This document shows, in pieces, positions 1 to 12,302 of a DNA stretch of 64,000 nucleotides (position 1 is the first letter of the stretch; each line of letters opens with the position of its first letter). The notes beneath the pieces are model-generated. The model saw only the letters and a list, made by a program, of their open reading frames with translations. It was not told the origin of the DNA and made no database searches. Where the stretch lies: contig NC_134844.1 in NCBI RefSeq assembly GCF_965363235.1, positions 19,574,646 through 19,638,645 on the forward strand, read 5' to 3'. The DNA is from Mytilus galloprovincialis. Taxonomy: Eukaryota; Mollusca; Bivalvia; Mytilida; Mytilidae. The translations under genes were made by a program, and so were the position numbers.

Positions 1-529
1 TGCAGTTAGTCAATCAGAATAAAACATACATCTAATGTAATTATTCAAGCATAACTTGTAAATGAAGAATATGTCTCCAAGTTTATACGATATTCCAGAG
101 CTTACATTTCCTATCAAGTTTCAAGCAGTTAAGTAAAAATCTTACTTTCACAAATTTTACGAACAACTTCATGAGTTGGTTGACAGTTATGGAATATCTG
201 TTTCTAAGATGACAACGAATATACTAGTATGTTCTAATTGTCTTAACCAAAATCTTGTCCTCTTTTTCTCAAATGTGACCTTTTGAATTAAGACGTATCA
301 TCAGGTTTGTACATACTTGAGCTTCATAACTGGTGCCGCATGTGAAGCAGGGTCCGCTGACGTTTTTTTTTTACTGTTGTTTAAAAGACATCAAAGAAAA
401 ACAAATCGCATGTTCGATGTTTGTAGTGGAGTGATAGAAAATCAATCCTTTTGGAACTCTATGATATATAAATACATATCAATTTGTATTGGTGTGACTT
501 GATATAAATCACGCATTGCATTTTATAAA

Positions 530-835
530 TAAGAAGATTTGGCATGAGTGCCAATGAGACAACTCTCCATCCAAGTCACAAGTATAATGAGTTAACAATT
601 ATAGGACTTCAAAACAGAGTCTTGGCTGAGCAAAGTTGGATTACACCGAACAACAAGCTATAAAGAGCCCTAGCATGACTAGTGTAAAACAATGCAAACC
701 GGCAAAACCAACGGTATAATATATATTTATATAAAACGAGAAACACCTTTTAACCGCATCATCAAATGACAGCCACTGAACACAGACTCCTGACTAAAAA
801 CAGCAGGTTTAAACATTTTAACCGACCTCAACCTT
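530..835 (+). repeat. Interspersed repeat family A (gccaatgagacaactctc), copy 1
   Basis: It contains the core GTGCCAATGAGACAACTCTC, followed by conserved blocks (TAGTGTAAAAC, AAAACCAACGGT, AAACGAGAAACACC, GACAGCCACTGAACA, CTCCTGAC). The same blocks recur in the same order near 23675, 25245, 34455 and 36205, and a short inverted piece lies near 53030. No coding capacity is visible. The family is dispersed and short, like a SINE or the end of a longer retroelement. Confidence 0.75.
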
Positions 836-1259
836 TAAATGAATTTGTCCATGATTGCCTGATCCGGTAAATGAAATGAATTTCTCTATGATGGCCTAAT
901 TCAGTTAATGCCATTTAAATTGATAGTATAACTGCAATAAATTGATATAACGGTCTTTTGAGGACACTAAAGACACCAAATACTTTCTGATTTTTGTTTT
1001 ACCAGTTACTTCACAAAGAATTTATAGTCAAAGTTAAACTGAAAATGTCATGGGGAAAATAAAAACAAAAACAACAGTTTACAAAAAACTCTTATTGCTC
1101 CGGAACAAGAGTACAAAGGTTTAAAATATCATTCCCCCTACCTTAGCAACAATATACCAACTTCACTTGCATATGAGATATGCATTTCTCAACTTATCCG
1201 GTATTCAAGAGCTTGCAGATACTACTCATACTTGGTAAAACGTCACCAGTGTCTAAGCA

Positions 1260-1920
1260 GAAAGTTGATTAACCAGGGATATGTGAAAGACCGTCTCATC
1301 CTTTTTCTTAAATAAAGAGGATCATCGGAAGGTACCATAACTTTGTTAATACATATTCTGTATCAACTTCACAAATAATACACGATGGTCTTGAAATATA
1401 GATTCTGAGTGCTGACGTTGTTTATCATCTTCATAACGTGCTATAGAATTCTTTTTAATGTTTCTTTGTGAATATTGCTTTTACTGTTTAGTCTATTGTG
1501 GGTGATATCCATTTGACGTGACATGGTTCTTATACATTCCGTTCTTGGGTTATTTTATGGCAAAAGCTTTGTATTTTTGTCTTTAATTTTTCTTTATGCC
1601 TTTTTGTATTTCTTTGTTGGCATATTTGTTTGTTTTTGTAGTGATTAAGAGTATAGCACATGTGGAATGCTGTACCTCTTTTCTACTTTGTTACCTATTG
1701 TGTCTTGTGTTCAAACATCGTTGTCTATAGTGTGAGGTTTAAGCTAGCTATAGAACCAAGTTTTAATCCATCATTATCTACATAAGATCATGTCTATACC
1801 AAGTCAGGGAATAACAGTTGTTATCCATTCGTTTGATGTGCTTGTGATTTTGATTTTACCGTATGATTAGGGACTTTTCCTTTATAACTTTCTTCGAAGT
1901 TCGGTATTTTATTTATTTTA
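1260..1920 (+). repeat. Dispersed repeat, inverted relative to 11220-11585
   Basis: Blocks such as AATAATACACGATGGTCTTGAAATATAGATTCTGA and the TGACGTTGTTTATCAT segment recur in reverse complement near 11360-11430. The two copies therefore flank the calcitonin-type gene in opposite orientation. The 1800-1920 end also resembles, inverted, the segment at 5480-5600 (CAAACGAATGGAAAACAACTG). It looks like the non-coding end of a retroelement, but no coding domain is visible. Confidence 0.55.
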
Positions 1921-4900
1921 CTTTTTTCAAATACTCTAAATAGATGAAAGCTTCCCAAGAAAACGTTGACTCAAATCTTTAAAGGTCGTCTTTAGTGTAG
2001 CTTCAGATGTATTTGGATATTATACATATCTGAGCTTAGTGATTATGTGTCATGGATCGATGCACTGTCCCTTTTAATCTATTCTCTTTTTCATGTCTAC
2101 GCGTTTATCCTTTTATGGATTAGCGTTTGAATGTAGACAAAACCTGCTACGTTTGCCTTGTATTATTACTGTATCTTAATAATACTTGACAGCTTATTAG
2201 ACAATAAAAATATTTCAGGGTCTTTTTCGTTAGATGTATCCAACTCATACAATCAAGGTTGACATTCGTCATTGCTACCTTTATTAATACTGAAATGTTA
2301 GCATCAACCGGACACTATCATACATTTATAGACTTAATTACTTTTCCATTAATGACTTACAGCAATGAAAGAGTTACTATTGTTGAAGGTATAACAATAT
2401 ATATTGAACGTTAGACAATAACGACACCAACGTGTAACCAATATAACAATTAAGACTACCTGTTCCAGCAGGGCTTTGTTTGTAGGATTAGAGGTGTGTA
2501 ATGCGTTTTATTCAACAGATCTTTTATGTCCATTATTTAGAACAATAAAAACAACATAGGGAAGAAATTTAAACAAATGAGGTTATTAGTATAACCTATC
2601 AGTGAAATGAGAATACTAAATTCTTTTGTCGGTTCTGAAAAATTGCTTTCCATATCCTTTGGACAAATTAAAGTTCTTAAAGGTATCTGAATAAGTATGC
2701 TTACAATCAAACGGCGTAGAGATTTGATAAAATATAATACTAGTATATAAACTTTGTAATCTGAAATTAATTTTGTTTGAATTTACTCAAACCAATTGTG
2801 AAGAGTTTTAAAACTGTATTTTTTTGTCTAAGTACACAATAAATATGAACTCATCAAACATGTATAGAACTTTTTCTGTATTTATTTGTTGTTTTTTTTT
2901 CGTTTCTTTTCATTTCATTGTCTTATTTCATTTTCGTGTTTGTATCCCTTTTAATTTACTGATATTCTATCTTTTATTTATATTGTTTGACGAATTGAAT
3001 TTCAAAACAGATTGTATCATAACGAAATTGACTTTGTATTCTAAGCATATGATATAATGGAAAAATGAAATATGAGGATTATATTCAAATCAAAATTATA
3101 CAGACATTGTCAAAAAAGAACAAATTATGTCAAATTATTGAGAAAAGTTTAAATGTGTTGGTAGATTTTTCAATTTGTCAAAGAGATCAAAAATGTACTC
3201 GAATAATATTTAATTCCAACTATTATAGAAGAATATATTTAAAGGCAATTTACCAGCTACAACCATTTTGTTGTTGTTTGCTGACTTTTTTTCTTAATCT
3301 CTAACAATATAAAACAAATCGTTTTAGACAAATTGATCACACTTTTTCGATTAGAATACATGACTTTGTTTTCAATTGACATTTGTTTTTATTTTTTGAG
3401 TAATGGCATCAACTCCATGATGCCAAATTAATGATTTCTATGTGTCAAAACTCGTTTTTGTGTGTCGGAAACCAGAAGGACGTCTTTATTTGAAAGTTAG
3501 CAGTTAAGATGGACTTCTGTTGAGATAACCTTTTGTAAATTAGCTCTTAGGAAGTATACAACTCAAAATCAATGGCTAACTCTTCATTTTCAAATCTTGA
3601 TTTAATATTCCAGGGAAAATTGATTCCAAATTTTAGTTAATAACCGAAACACTCCGTCTTGATAGAGATTTTTAAAAATTGATTATTTAAAATCGTATTA
3701 TGTTCTTTGTTTTAATTTCCCATTTGTATTTTCAAATAACAAAACGGCTATATCAAATTGATTTATGTTTATCAGTTGTTAAAGAAACAAGTAAATTGGA
3801 TAGGTTTAGAGTAACGTGCTGATTAATTTAGCCAAAGGAAAAGTCAACTATCCTCTTTCATAAATTGAACATATATATTGTGCTGAAATCTATATAAATC
3901 CAAATTCTTTCATAAATTCTGAAAACATAATTGAAACAATAAATATTGCCGAAGTAGTCAATTCATATAGATACAATTTCAAATCTCTAAAAGCTAACTT
4001 TCATTACGACAATAGCGTAAAATAAGTTTGTTTTTGTTTTTGTTTTTTTTTTGTTTTTTTTCGGTCCATATATGGCCTAAAGGTGAAAGAAGAACACGAA
4101 ATATAAATCAAATAACTTCAATTCTTATCAAATTTTAGAACTACGAGTTCAGGGACTTAAAATACTTTGTTTCTCCTTTTTGAAATTATTGAAGAGATAA
4201 ATGTTAATTAACGTTAAGGGTTCCTAAGTATAGCAATTTTGCTTCTCAGCTAATTACAAATCGAATAATACAATAAAAAGTCATCGGAATGATGACTTTG
4301 TCGATGTTAATTTGTAGTGTTAACGACTTACAATTGATAATACCAAACGTCAGAAGCTGACGAGAAGACAACACGGAACAATGTAAATTAGTTATAACTC
4401 TTTGTAAGGTTAGGGAAAGTGATTCGGCGGATCAAGGACTTCGATATAAAGGGATGGATGGATGTGTGGATAGATGACGTTTAGTTTAAATACATATTCA
4501 GCACGAGAACATGTTTGAAATACAATACAAATATATACCCTGATTTTTCTTACGATGCGGGGTAAAATATTTTGTCTCCAATATAAACTGTTATAACTTG
4601 CAAATGAGTGAATGCCTGTAATCGATACAAGTGGTATTCTATCAAACTATGGACAAGTAACTCTTATTTCCATATGTATGTTAAGAAAACTGTCTGGTTG
4701 AATCAAAAATAAATTCGGCATAGCTCAAAAATAAATGGGCTTAGTTAACTGGGAGCATGTAAATAGACCGCGTGATAATCAAATATACAAAGTTTTAGTT
4801 CAGCTTTGATATTGTCAATTAATAAGAATTGAACATGCATTTACACCATTACAAACCTAAATGTTTACACCATTACAAACCTTCCATTATAAACCTTAAT

Positions 4901-6326
4901 GTTCGCTTTTCTGTATAACAGATTGAACGTCTTGGTATATGTAAATAGACTGTCACTATATAGGTTTTCTAATTAGCATAAATTTAAGTCCTGATAAGAA
5001 ATTAATGTTTCTACCATGGCTTAATTAAAATAAAACTGGAATAACGAACAAATGGTGGTAAATGAAGAGAATATTCGCGAAGTTTCACGATCTAGGATCA
5101 TCTAGTCTATGGAAATTAGCTTTTAGCGTGACATTAACAAAGTGCGTATGTACCGCCATCTCTAAAAACTTTGGTCTATAGATTAATATCTATATTACCA
5201 TGCTTCAATGATTGCATTCACTTTTATGGCAAGGAATATATTTTGACAACAGACTTTTTTCTTCTCATTGTATGTGCAATTGTTTTAATTTTTCAACAAT
5301 CAGTTCTTTATAGTTTTGTGTAAAAACATCACTTTCCTTTACTGATTGAAAATCTAAATGATGCATAGACCTTATTTGCATACATGTAATTCATTTTCAA
5401 ATCTATATAGTGGATTGCTCATAGAAGCAAATATTTCATTTGGTAAACATGATGGTTAAAAGTAAAATAACAAAAATATCGAACTCAAAGGAAAGTTCAA
5501 ATCGGAAAGTCCCTTATTTTAAAAATATCAAAAACAAAAGCACAAACACTTCAAACGAATGGAAAACAACTGTCATATTTCCGACTTGGTACAGAAATGT
5601 TCTTGTGTAAAAAATGTTTTAAACTGGTTTAACATTGTTTTTTTATAATATAATATCTATTCTTTTTCCTGTACTATTATTGAAGCAAAAAATGTTATTA
5701 CATTTTTCATTGAAATGAACAACATCTTTCTAAAAAAAAACAAGTGCATTGCTCATTATGTATATGTAAACAAACAATACTTGGACACCAATTAGAATAT
5801 TTTACAGGTCGTATATTCCGTTGAATTGATGTTCAAAAGGAAGAATCTTTGAGGTTTCTATACCCAGAATCGGTGGCTCTTTCTATGTCAGGAGACTGCC
5901 CTCGCAAAAAAAAATTATACATTTTCTAGTTTTGGGATCGTATATATCAAAATATTTTCGTTTGAAAGACATCCAATTTGTTTTTGATGTATGACATACC
6001 ATGTTGGCATAACTATCACATGCTCTAGTTACTAGTTTTCTCGCTTAAACCCCATTTATGCAGATATCGATAGAAACTAAGCCACTTATTCATGTAGCGA
6101 TTAAGACAAAATTTTAGCGATACTAATTTACAAAAATCGCATCTCTTATCATATGATATATGATTATGAACTTTGGCTACGTGTAAATACGACGCCAAGT
6201 CCGGTCGGAAAAAGGACGTTCAACCCAATACCTTGTTTAGAGAATGGACAATGCTTGCAATGTGCCATTTAACGTTCATCAAACAATTAATCAATCAAAT
6301 GAAAAACCTTCCATTTTATTTTTCAG

Positions 6327-6410
6327 ACTTATACAGCAGCTAGATGACGTCCGCCATAACTTAAAATCAGTAACAGAGTCTTTAGAAAAACTTTCTGACG
6401 TCATTGAAGA
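6327..6410 (+). CDS. Calcitonin-type precursor, propeptide exon
   Basis: It follows a TTTTTCAG acceptor and is followed by GTAAGT. It encodes an acidic, leucine-rich stretch (LIQQLDDVRHNLKSV...) with no cleavage site. It begins with the third base of a codon and ends two bases into the next. Confidence 0.75.
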
Positions 6411-8695
6411 GTAAGTTAATATAACGTTATAATTTAATTTTTTGATGTAACGCGTCTTCTGATTGGCTGACAGTGTTTTGTCTATCAGCTCATAGACATA
6501 TGCTCGTCATGTGACCGTGACTTAAACGCTATTTAGTGTGCAACACATTTTAAAAGTTATGTCTTCATAGACAGAAAAAATATTAGTCATTCCTTAAACA
6601 AACCAATTATTTATGAGATCAAAATTTCTCCTGAATTTCATTTTTAGAACGAAAAGATCAGTTGAAATAAGTTTATTTCTATTTTTTTCTGTTCCCATTT
6701 ATACCAACATCAGAAATAAATATTATGTTTCATGCCTTATTTGCTTTAATTTCTTTTGTTCAATCAACTATGAGACGAGTTTTCCAACTATTTGTGTTAG
6801 AAAAGCATGTATAACAATTATTCATACAGTAACCTCATCACAACTTTCGATCAGTGTTTGTGCGATAGTCTGTGTGGTAGTAATATGACAAAGTGTTATG
6901 TACTATGTAAGAATTGTATCTTCTATATGCAAATGTGAACAAACACTACAGATGACTTTGTATAGTTCTTAAATACGATATGCAGGGGGTTCAAAACATA
7001 TTTTGACCTAAGTTTATATGCATCTACTAGATAATTTTTATGTGTTTTACTTTTGATTTATGTTTAGCGATGACATTGTAATAATTCAAACAATAAGTTT
7101 CCGTTGTGGATAGGTTCAATTGGTTAACCCTATCCTATAGTACGCAACTCCTTTACATATGCAAATCCATATCTGTAAACTGTTACAAATATCACACTTT
7201 AAACGTTCTAAGATGACATTACATACATAGCAGTTGACCAAGTAAATTTAATTTAAAACAGTCATTTGATATTTCACTTAGTTGAGAAAACTGCAACAAT
7301 ATTTCAAGTTTCTTCCAGAAGACTGCTGATATAACAATACATTCATTATTTCAGAGAATGTACTTGGGGAGGCGGAATGTCCGACGAAATGTGTTCAACA
7401 GTAGATATCGATGAAATTCAAAGGAGCTTTCAAGTAATACATGATAGAAATAGTCCAGGAAAAAGATCTGTACCAAGTATGGACCCTTCACTTCGACAGT
7501 AAGTATATAAACGGGAATATACATTGGAATATTGAAATGATTACTAATACTATGACTATGCCCTTGAAGTTGCTTTCAAGTTAACAATTAACAAAGCGAG
7601 ATCATCGCACTATCTTGAATAAAGATAACATCAAATATATTCACACTTGAGTCAAGAAATGAAGCATAAATATATAAAATTTTGTCATAGTTGTTTTTCT
7701 GACTTAAGTACTATAGTGTTTGAAAATCATGTTAAAATCGTTTCAAAAGGTATGTTGCCATCATGGATACTTTTTTTGTGAGCAAAAGAGTTGAACGAAA
7801 ATGACATATATCAAAACAAAATGTCTAATAGGTAAAAAAAAAAAGCCTTGAAAATTAAAAATACCATAGAAATGGTTACAGCGGTTCATGCCTATCTTGT
7901 TATCATCATGTCTTGTTCATTGTAGATTTCTACAAGATCTTTTAAGAAAGAAAGAGATGATTCAAAGACTAAAACATATCTTGACATATGCTGACAATGC
8001 AGTCCATGAAGAAAGGTAAATGTCTTCAAATGCTAGAATTAAACACTAATATGAGTACAACTTAATGGTGTTTAATATAATATATGATTTAGCTTTTAAA
8101 ATACTATTAGTTTACTTTGCTCTTACGCCTAAATTCTGCAAAATTAGCCGCGGAAAGGATAATACCAATAATGAAGTCATTGGTTTCATAAACGGCTTCA
8201 GATCGAAAATGTTTTGATCTTATTAGACCTCACAAAGTATAAAGGTCCATACATTATTATTGCTTCTCATGAAACTGGCTTTCAATCTTGATGTATATGT
8301 TTACTTGTAGAATGTCTGTCTGGTTGCATCATATATTGTCGCTTATACTTATTGCATATGATATCAAACAGTTATTGCGCTTTTGCGCTGATAAACAATA
8401 AGTGATAGAGACCAATGATCTGTTGATTTTAGGTCCTTGATCCAAAGAATAGAAAACTTCTTCTCTGAACAATTGTTTATTAATTTTTATTTAACTTTAC
8501 TTAAATGTTATGTAACGTGTAACATCTTCTATTTACAGGAAGAAGAGTTGTCAGTTAAATCTCGGGTTCCACTGCCAGACACAAGAGTACTCCGCCATTG
8601 CTGACATGTTTAACTTCCTAGGGAGTGGCAGAAGCCCAGGGAAGAGAAGACGACGATCTATTCAACAGATTCTGAAAACAAAAGAAACATTATAA
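6327..8695 (+). CDS. Calcitonin-type neuropeptide precursor (3' four coding exons; 5' end not found)
   Basis: The exons are 6327-6410, 7355-7498, 7926-8015 and 8539-8695, all with GT-AG borders. Joined, they give one frame of 157 residues ending in TAA at 8693. The chain holds two candidate hormones. The first has two Cys separated by ten residues and ends SP-GKR (exon 2). The second starts after RKK, has two Cys separated by seven residues and ends RSP-GKRRRR (exon 4). A Cys ring near the N-terminus plus a C-terminal Pro-amide (Pro followed by Gly and a basic site) is the hallmark of calcitonin-type peptides. Peptide 2 closely resembles molluscan calcitonins as I recall them. Processing would need a prohormone convertase and the amidating enzyme, and the target would be a class B GPCR. 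Exons 1 and 3 encode charged, helix-prone propeptide. The signal peptide is missing from this model. Confidence 0.85.
7355..7498 (+). CDS. Calcitonin-type precursor, exon for peptide 1
   Basis: It encodes a peptide with Cys, ten residues, Cys, then a segment ending RNSP-GKR: 33 residues from the first Cys to the Pro. The GKR gives amidation and cleavage. No dibasic site lies directly before the first Cys, so the mature N-terminus is uncertain. The exon is 144 bases, a multiple of three. Confidence 0.82.
7926..8015 (+). CDS. Calcitonin-type precursor, spacer exon
   Basis: It encodes 30 residues of basic, amphipathic linker (FLQDLLRKKEMIQRL...) that ends at the Arg opening the RKK cleavage site before peptide 2. 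It is 90 bases long and frame-neutral. The acceptor is TTGTAG and the donor GTAAAT. Confidence 0.78.
8539..8695 (+). CDS. Calcitonin-type precursor, exon for peptide 2 and C-terminus
   Basis: After RKK it encodes a 31-residue peptide, SCQLNLGFHC at its start and SGRSP at its end, followed by GKRRRR and a short tail ending KETL. The Cys residues are at peptide positions 2 and 10. This is the more canonical calcitonin of the pair. Confidence 0.87.
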
Positions 8696-9195
8696 GCACA
8701 TTGTGTATCAGCGATTTCAAATTTTCTTTTAATTAAACCACCGTACATTTATCTTGAATGCCAATAGTTTGATGCATGATACGGCAGGAAATTTCTCTTT
8801 AGGACAGAACAGAACGTTAAAAAAAATATTGTTGTTTTTTTTTTTTGTTAGAAGAACATTATGTTTTATGTAATGATAAAATGAGTACATACTTCTTTTA
8901 TACAGAGTTATATGTTTTCGAATTTATCCATCTCAATAGTACAAGTTTCAATAAATACAAAAAAACTGTTTTGTGGTATTTTGTCTAGATTAATCGTTTC
9001 GAACACTTAACAAGAACTTTCCAAATGTAAACTTGTATTCCATTCCATATCTTACGCTGTAACTTTTACTTCTGATTTGTTTGTTTGTAATATTGTGTTA
9101 TATTGTAGATTAATATTTTCTAGTATAATGCAATTTGTTATTTAATATTTATATTTGTATTTTGTGCAATATTCTTTGAAATTGTTCTCATTCGC

Positions 9196-9201
9196 AATAA
9201 A
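9196..9201 (+). promoter_or_regulatory. Probable polyadenylation signal of the calcitonin-type gene
   Basis: An AATAAA lies about 500 bases past the stop codon in an AT-rich 3' region. Another AATAAA near 8950 is an alternative. Confidence 0.45.
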
Positions 9202-9561
9202 GTTTTAAATTTTCACATTTATGCATAAACCATCTGTATCTGATCTAATTAAAAGAAAAGTACAATGCTGTTAAAGAGGACTTGTCTCAGAATCGACTAT
9301 TATTCTTCTTGTTTGGTTCCGAGATTGTCGTCTACGAAAATTGCAATGCATACTTAGATGGCTGCTCTTTGGTCGGGTTGTTGTCTCTTTGACACCATTC
9401 ACCATTCCCATTCTAAATTTACATCATAAAGGTGAGAAAATATAATGATATGTGTGTCATTTAGACGGCAACCAATAGATTTACATAAACGAAACATTTA
9501 AACATCTAGAGTTCAAAATACCACCAGACTGTAGAAAGGTTGTGAACACAAACAGAGTCTA

Positions 9562-9745
9562 TCGATCAATCATTCGTCACAACTCGGCCGATTCCGTACC
9601 TAATCTAACGGGATAGAAGGAGAGTAGAGGAGTCACCCGAGGATTGCCGATTGTCGATCAATCATTCGTCACAACTCGGCCGATTCCGTACCTAATCTAA
9701 CGGGATAGAAGGAGAGTAGAGGAGTCACCCGAGGATTGCCGAGTA
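9562..9745. repeat. Perfect tandem duplication, 2 x 92 bp
   Basis: The block starting TCGATCAATCATTCGTCACA occurs at 9562 and again at 9654, with only the last few bases differing. A third start (TCGATCAATC) follows at 9746. The unit is clearly more GC-rich than its surroundings. It contains ACTCGGC near its start, and the second copy ends in the inverse GCCGAGT. No gene is evident. Confidence 0.9.
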
Positions 9746-11219
9746 TCGATCAATCTGCCTTCAACGACAATAATTCTAAAGAGTTAACCGAAGTCAAACA
9801 CTGATAAGGGCATGCTTTATTAAAGGCAATAATTTAATATTGAATAGTCCTCAAAACAGTGTAAATTATCAATAATTTATTACAGAATCAAAGACTTGTA
9901 AAATCAATACTTTAAAATTAAAACCTGTCATAACTTTTAAAAAGAGACGGTACCCCTTCAGTTTGGAATCTCGGAGACTACAACCGAAAATATATACAGG
10001 ATGTATGTGTGAAGTCTTATAATACGTTCATAGTATTGAATAAGAAGATTTTTTTGGCGATATTTTTTTTAAAACATTGTCCTTCCCCAGTAACATATTG
10101 TTACATCATGTCTTTATTATAATCTACGCTGCCATTTTGGACTATGTTGACATTTATGTGGATTTCTTTAAAGTCGTGATCTTAGTTCTTTGACCAGTCT
10201 GAGGACATTTTATGTTGGTGAAAGTACATGCGTAACGACGTGTCAGAGTTGAATAAAATAAATAGGGGTGTCTTATATCACATGGTCTTCTACAAGGAGC
10301 ATGTAATTGTCATTATACGAAAGCTTCTAATGGTCAAATGTATAAGATTGTATCAAAATTACCAACAATCTGTTTAATGGCAAATTTCAAATTATCAAAC
10401 CAAAAGAAACAATTACAGGATAAAAAAAACATTATCTTAGACAAATACTTTAATGTTTTCAAACCTGGCTTCGAACAGACGCAATCAAATTCAGCGTACC
10501 TACTCGACAAGTTTGCACGCTTTACCCCTTCCCCTATTTGTATATATAAATTTCCGTGTCTAGCAATAAATGAAGATAATCCGAATTACAATATTGGTTT
10601 TTATTCTTAAAGATCAAGACTTCCGAGATAATTCTCTACAAATTAGAAAATAATGGCATAAAAGATGTTTCTTACAGTTCTATATGATCATTGCTGATTG
10701 TGATAGATAGCTGTATCTTCGATAGCAATAACATTAACAATTCTAAAGGTTGTGTCTGTAGTAGTCGAGCAAAAATTGACTAGAAATATTAGAAACTGAC
10801 AAACTATACAAATGTGTAAAATATACAAGAATAAATAAAAAGATAACTATACCTATTTACAATTTTGGATTTAGCTATTCTGTGTATGTCCCAACTTGGT
10901 CTTATAAAATCTGATTTTATAGCTATTTAAACCTTTCACTTGTTAGAAAGTCGCATACAATTCCTTTATATTAAAAAATGTCAAAAATAGGGCACAACAG
11001 TCAACATTGTGTTTTATTTTTAATCACTACAAAAACAAACAAATATGTAGCAAAGAAGCACAATTATGGGTATATAAATTAAGCACATTAGCAAAAATGA
11101 AAGACGAATACAAAATTTAACATAGTACAACAACACAATGACGGGATGTAGAAGTACCTCTGCCATGTCATATGTTAAAAAAAAAAGAAACACAAAAAGG
11201 CATACAGACAAAGCATATG

Positions 11220-11585
11220 AGCAAGAATACAAAAGTATTTACTGCAGAACAATAACACAATGACTGGATGTAGAAGTACAAAGCCACGTCAAATGGTTAT
11301 CACCAAAAACGGTAAAAATAAGATCCGTAAAGACAAATAAAAGAATACTATAACACGCTATTAAAATGATAAACAACGTCAGTAATCAGAATCTATACTT
11401 CAAGACCATCGTGTATTATTTGCGAAGTTTATATGGAATATGTATCAACAAGGTCTTGGTACCTTCCGATGAACTTTTTTAGAAAAAGGACGAAACGTTC
11501 TTCGACATACCCCTAATTCATCAACTTTCTGCTCAGACATTGGTGACGTTTTACAAAGTCTTTGTAGGAGCTGCAAGCTCTTGAA
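11220..11585 (-). repeat. Dispersed repeat, inverted partner of 1260-1920
   Basis: In reverse complement it matches the 1260-1500 region: the TGATAAACAACGTCA block, the ATACTTCAAGACCATCGTG block, and TATTTGCGAAGTT against AACTTCACAAATA. A related 100-bp segment at 11090-11180 repeats part of it (CACAATGACGGGATGTAGAA against CACAATGACTGGATGTAGAA). Confidence 0.55.
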
Positions 11586-12302
11586 TGCCGAACACGAAAC
11601 CAGATGTGTCGACGGCGTAAGCTTCTCTTGCTATACATGCATCACATGTAAACGAGTTAATTCACATAGGATCACATGGGACACAATCGGTGAATTTGCA
11701 GCTCCTACAACTATACTTCTATCCTAGATCAAGCACAACCCTGTTAATGAATATAAAAAAGAAGGTGTGCTTTGATTGTCAATGAGCTATAAACAGAAAA
11801 AAAAATAACAGATGGGCAAAGAAAGATCTCTTAAACTTTATTTTGACGACTTTTAAAAGCATTTCATTATAAAACAAAAAAAAATGATATATTTGATAGA
11901 TAAACCAAAGGATATACGGTATCCATGGAAATATAATCAGAACATGCACAACAACAAAAGAACTCAAACAAAAAGCAAAGCATTGTTATTGTGTTAACGT
12001 TTATCTCAAAGTCACAATTGAATGGAGCCTTCAAAACGGAGCAATATTTTAACTGTTTTTATACACACCTAAAGACCAATTCAATTTAGATATCATGTAA
12101 TACAATTAAATGGTGTCTATCAAATCATAACTTATAACCGATTTATATTTACTTTTTATCAAATTATGATTACTGAGATGAAATTCTGAAACAAAATGGT
12201 TCAATAAATACGGAGAAATTCTTTATTTTTTAAGGTAACAATATTACCATAAATAAGTTGAAATGCCCACTGACTAAATTCTATCTGGTTAATTCAGATA
12301 AT

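Larger units (their letters stand above)
1..6326. other. Non-coding stretch upstream of the calcitonin-type gene
   Basis: I found no exon I can support here. The calcitonin-type gene needs at least one more 5' exon with the start codon and signal peptide. It must end two bases into a codon, but I could not pick it out, so it lies either here or left of the window. The short open frames in this stretch are AT-rich and have no recognisable domain. The stretch holds interspersed repeats (listed separately) and simple T-rich runs. Confidence 0.6.
8696..12300. other. Non-coding stretch after the calcitonin-type gene
   Basis: It begins with the 3' untranslated region to about 9220. Beyond that are a short inverted fragment of the retroelement-tail repeat (9340-9420), a 92-bp tandem duplication, the inverted dispersed repeat at 11220-11585 and AT-rich sequence. 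The open frames at 10338-10610 and on the minus strand at 11020-11232 and 11779-11967 have no domain or splice support. Confidence 0.6.

Noticed and set aside
2365-2388. Short ATG exon candidate (MKELLLLK, then GTATAA)
   Set aside because: Too short for a leader, ends in phase 0 rather than the phase 2 needed, and the signal-like pattern is weak.
2824-3057. Hydrophobic frame considered as a possible signal-peptide exon for the calcitonin-type gene
   Set aside because: Low-complexity Phe/Ile/Leu-rich translation of T-rich DNA, with no donor in the phase required to join 6327.
10338-10610. 90-codon plus-strand frame
   Set aside because: No domain, no splice context and composition like the surrounding non-coding DNA.
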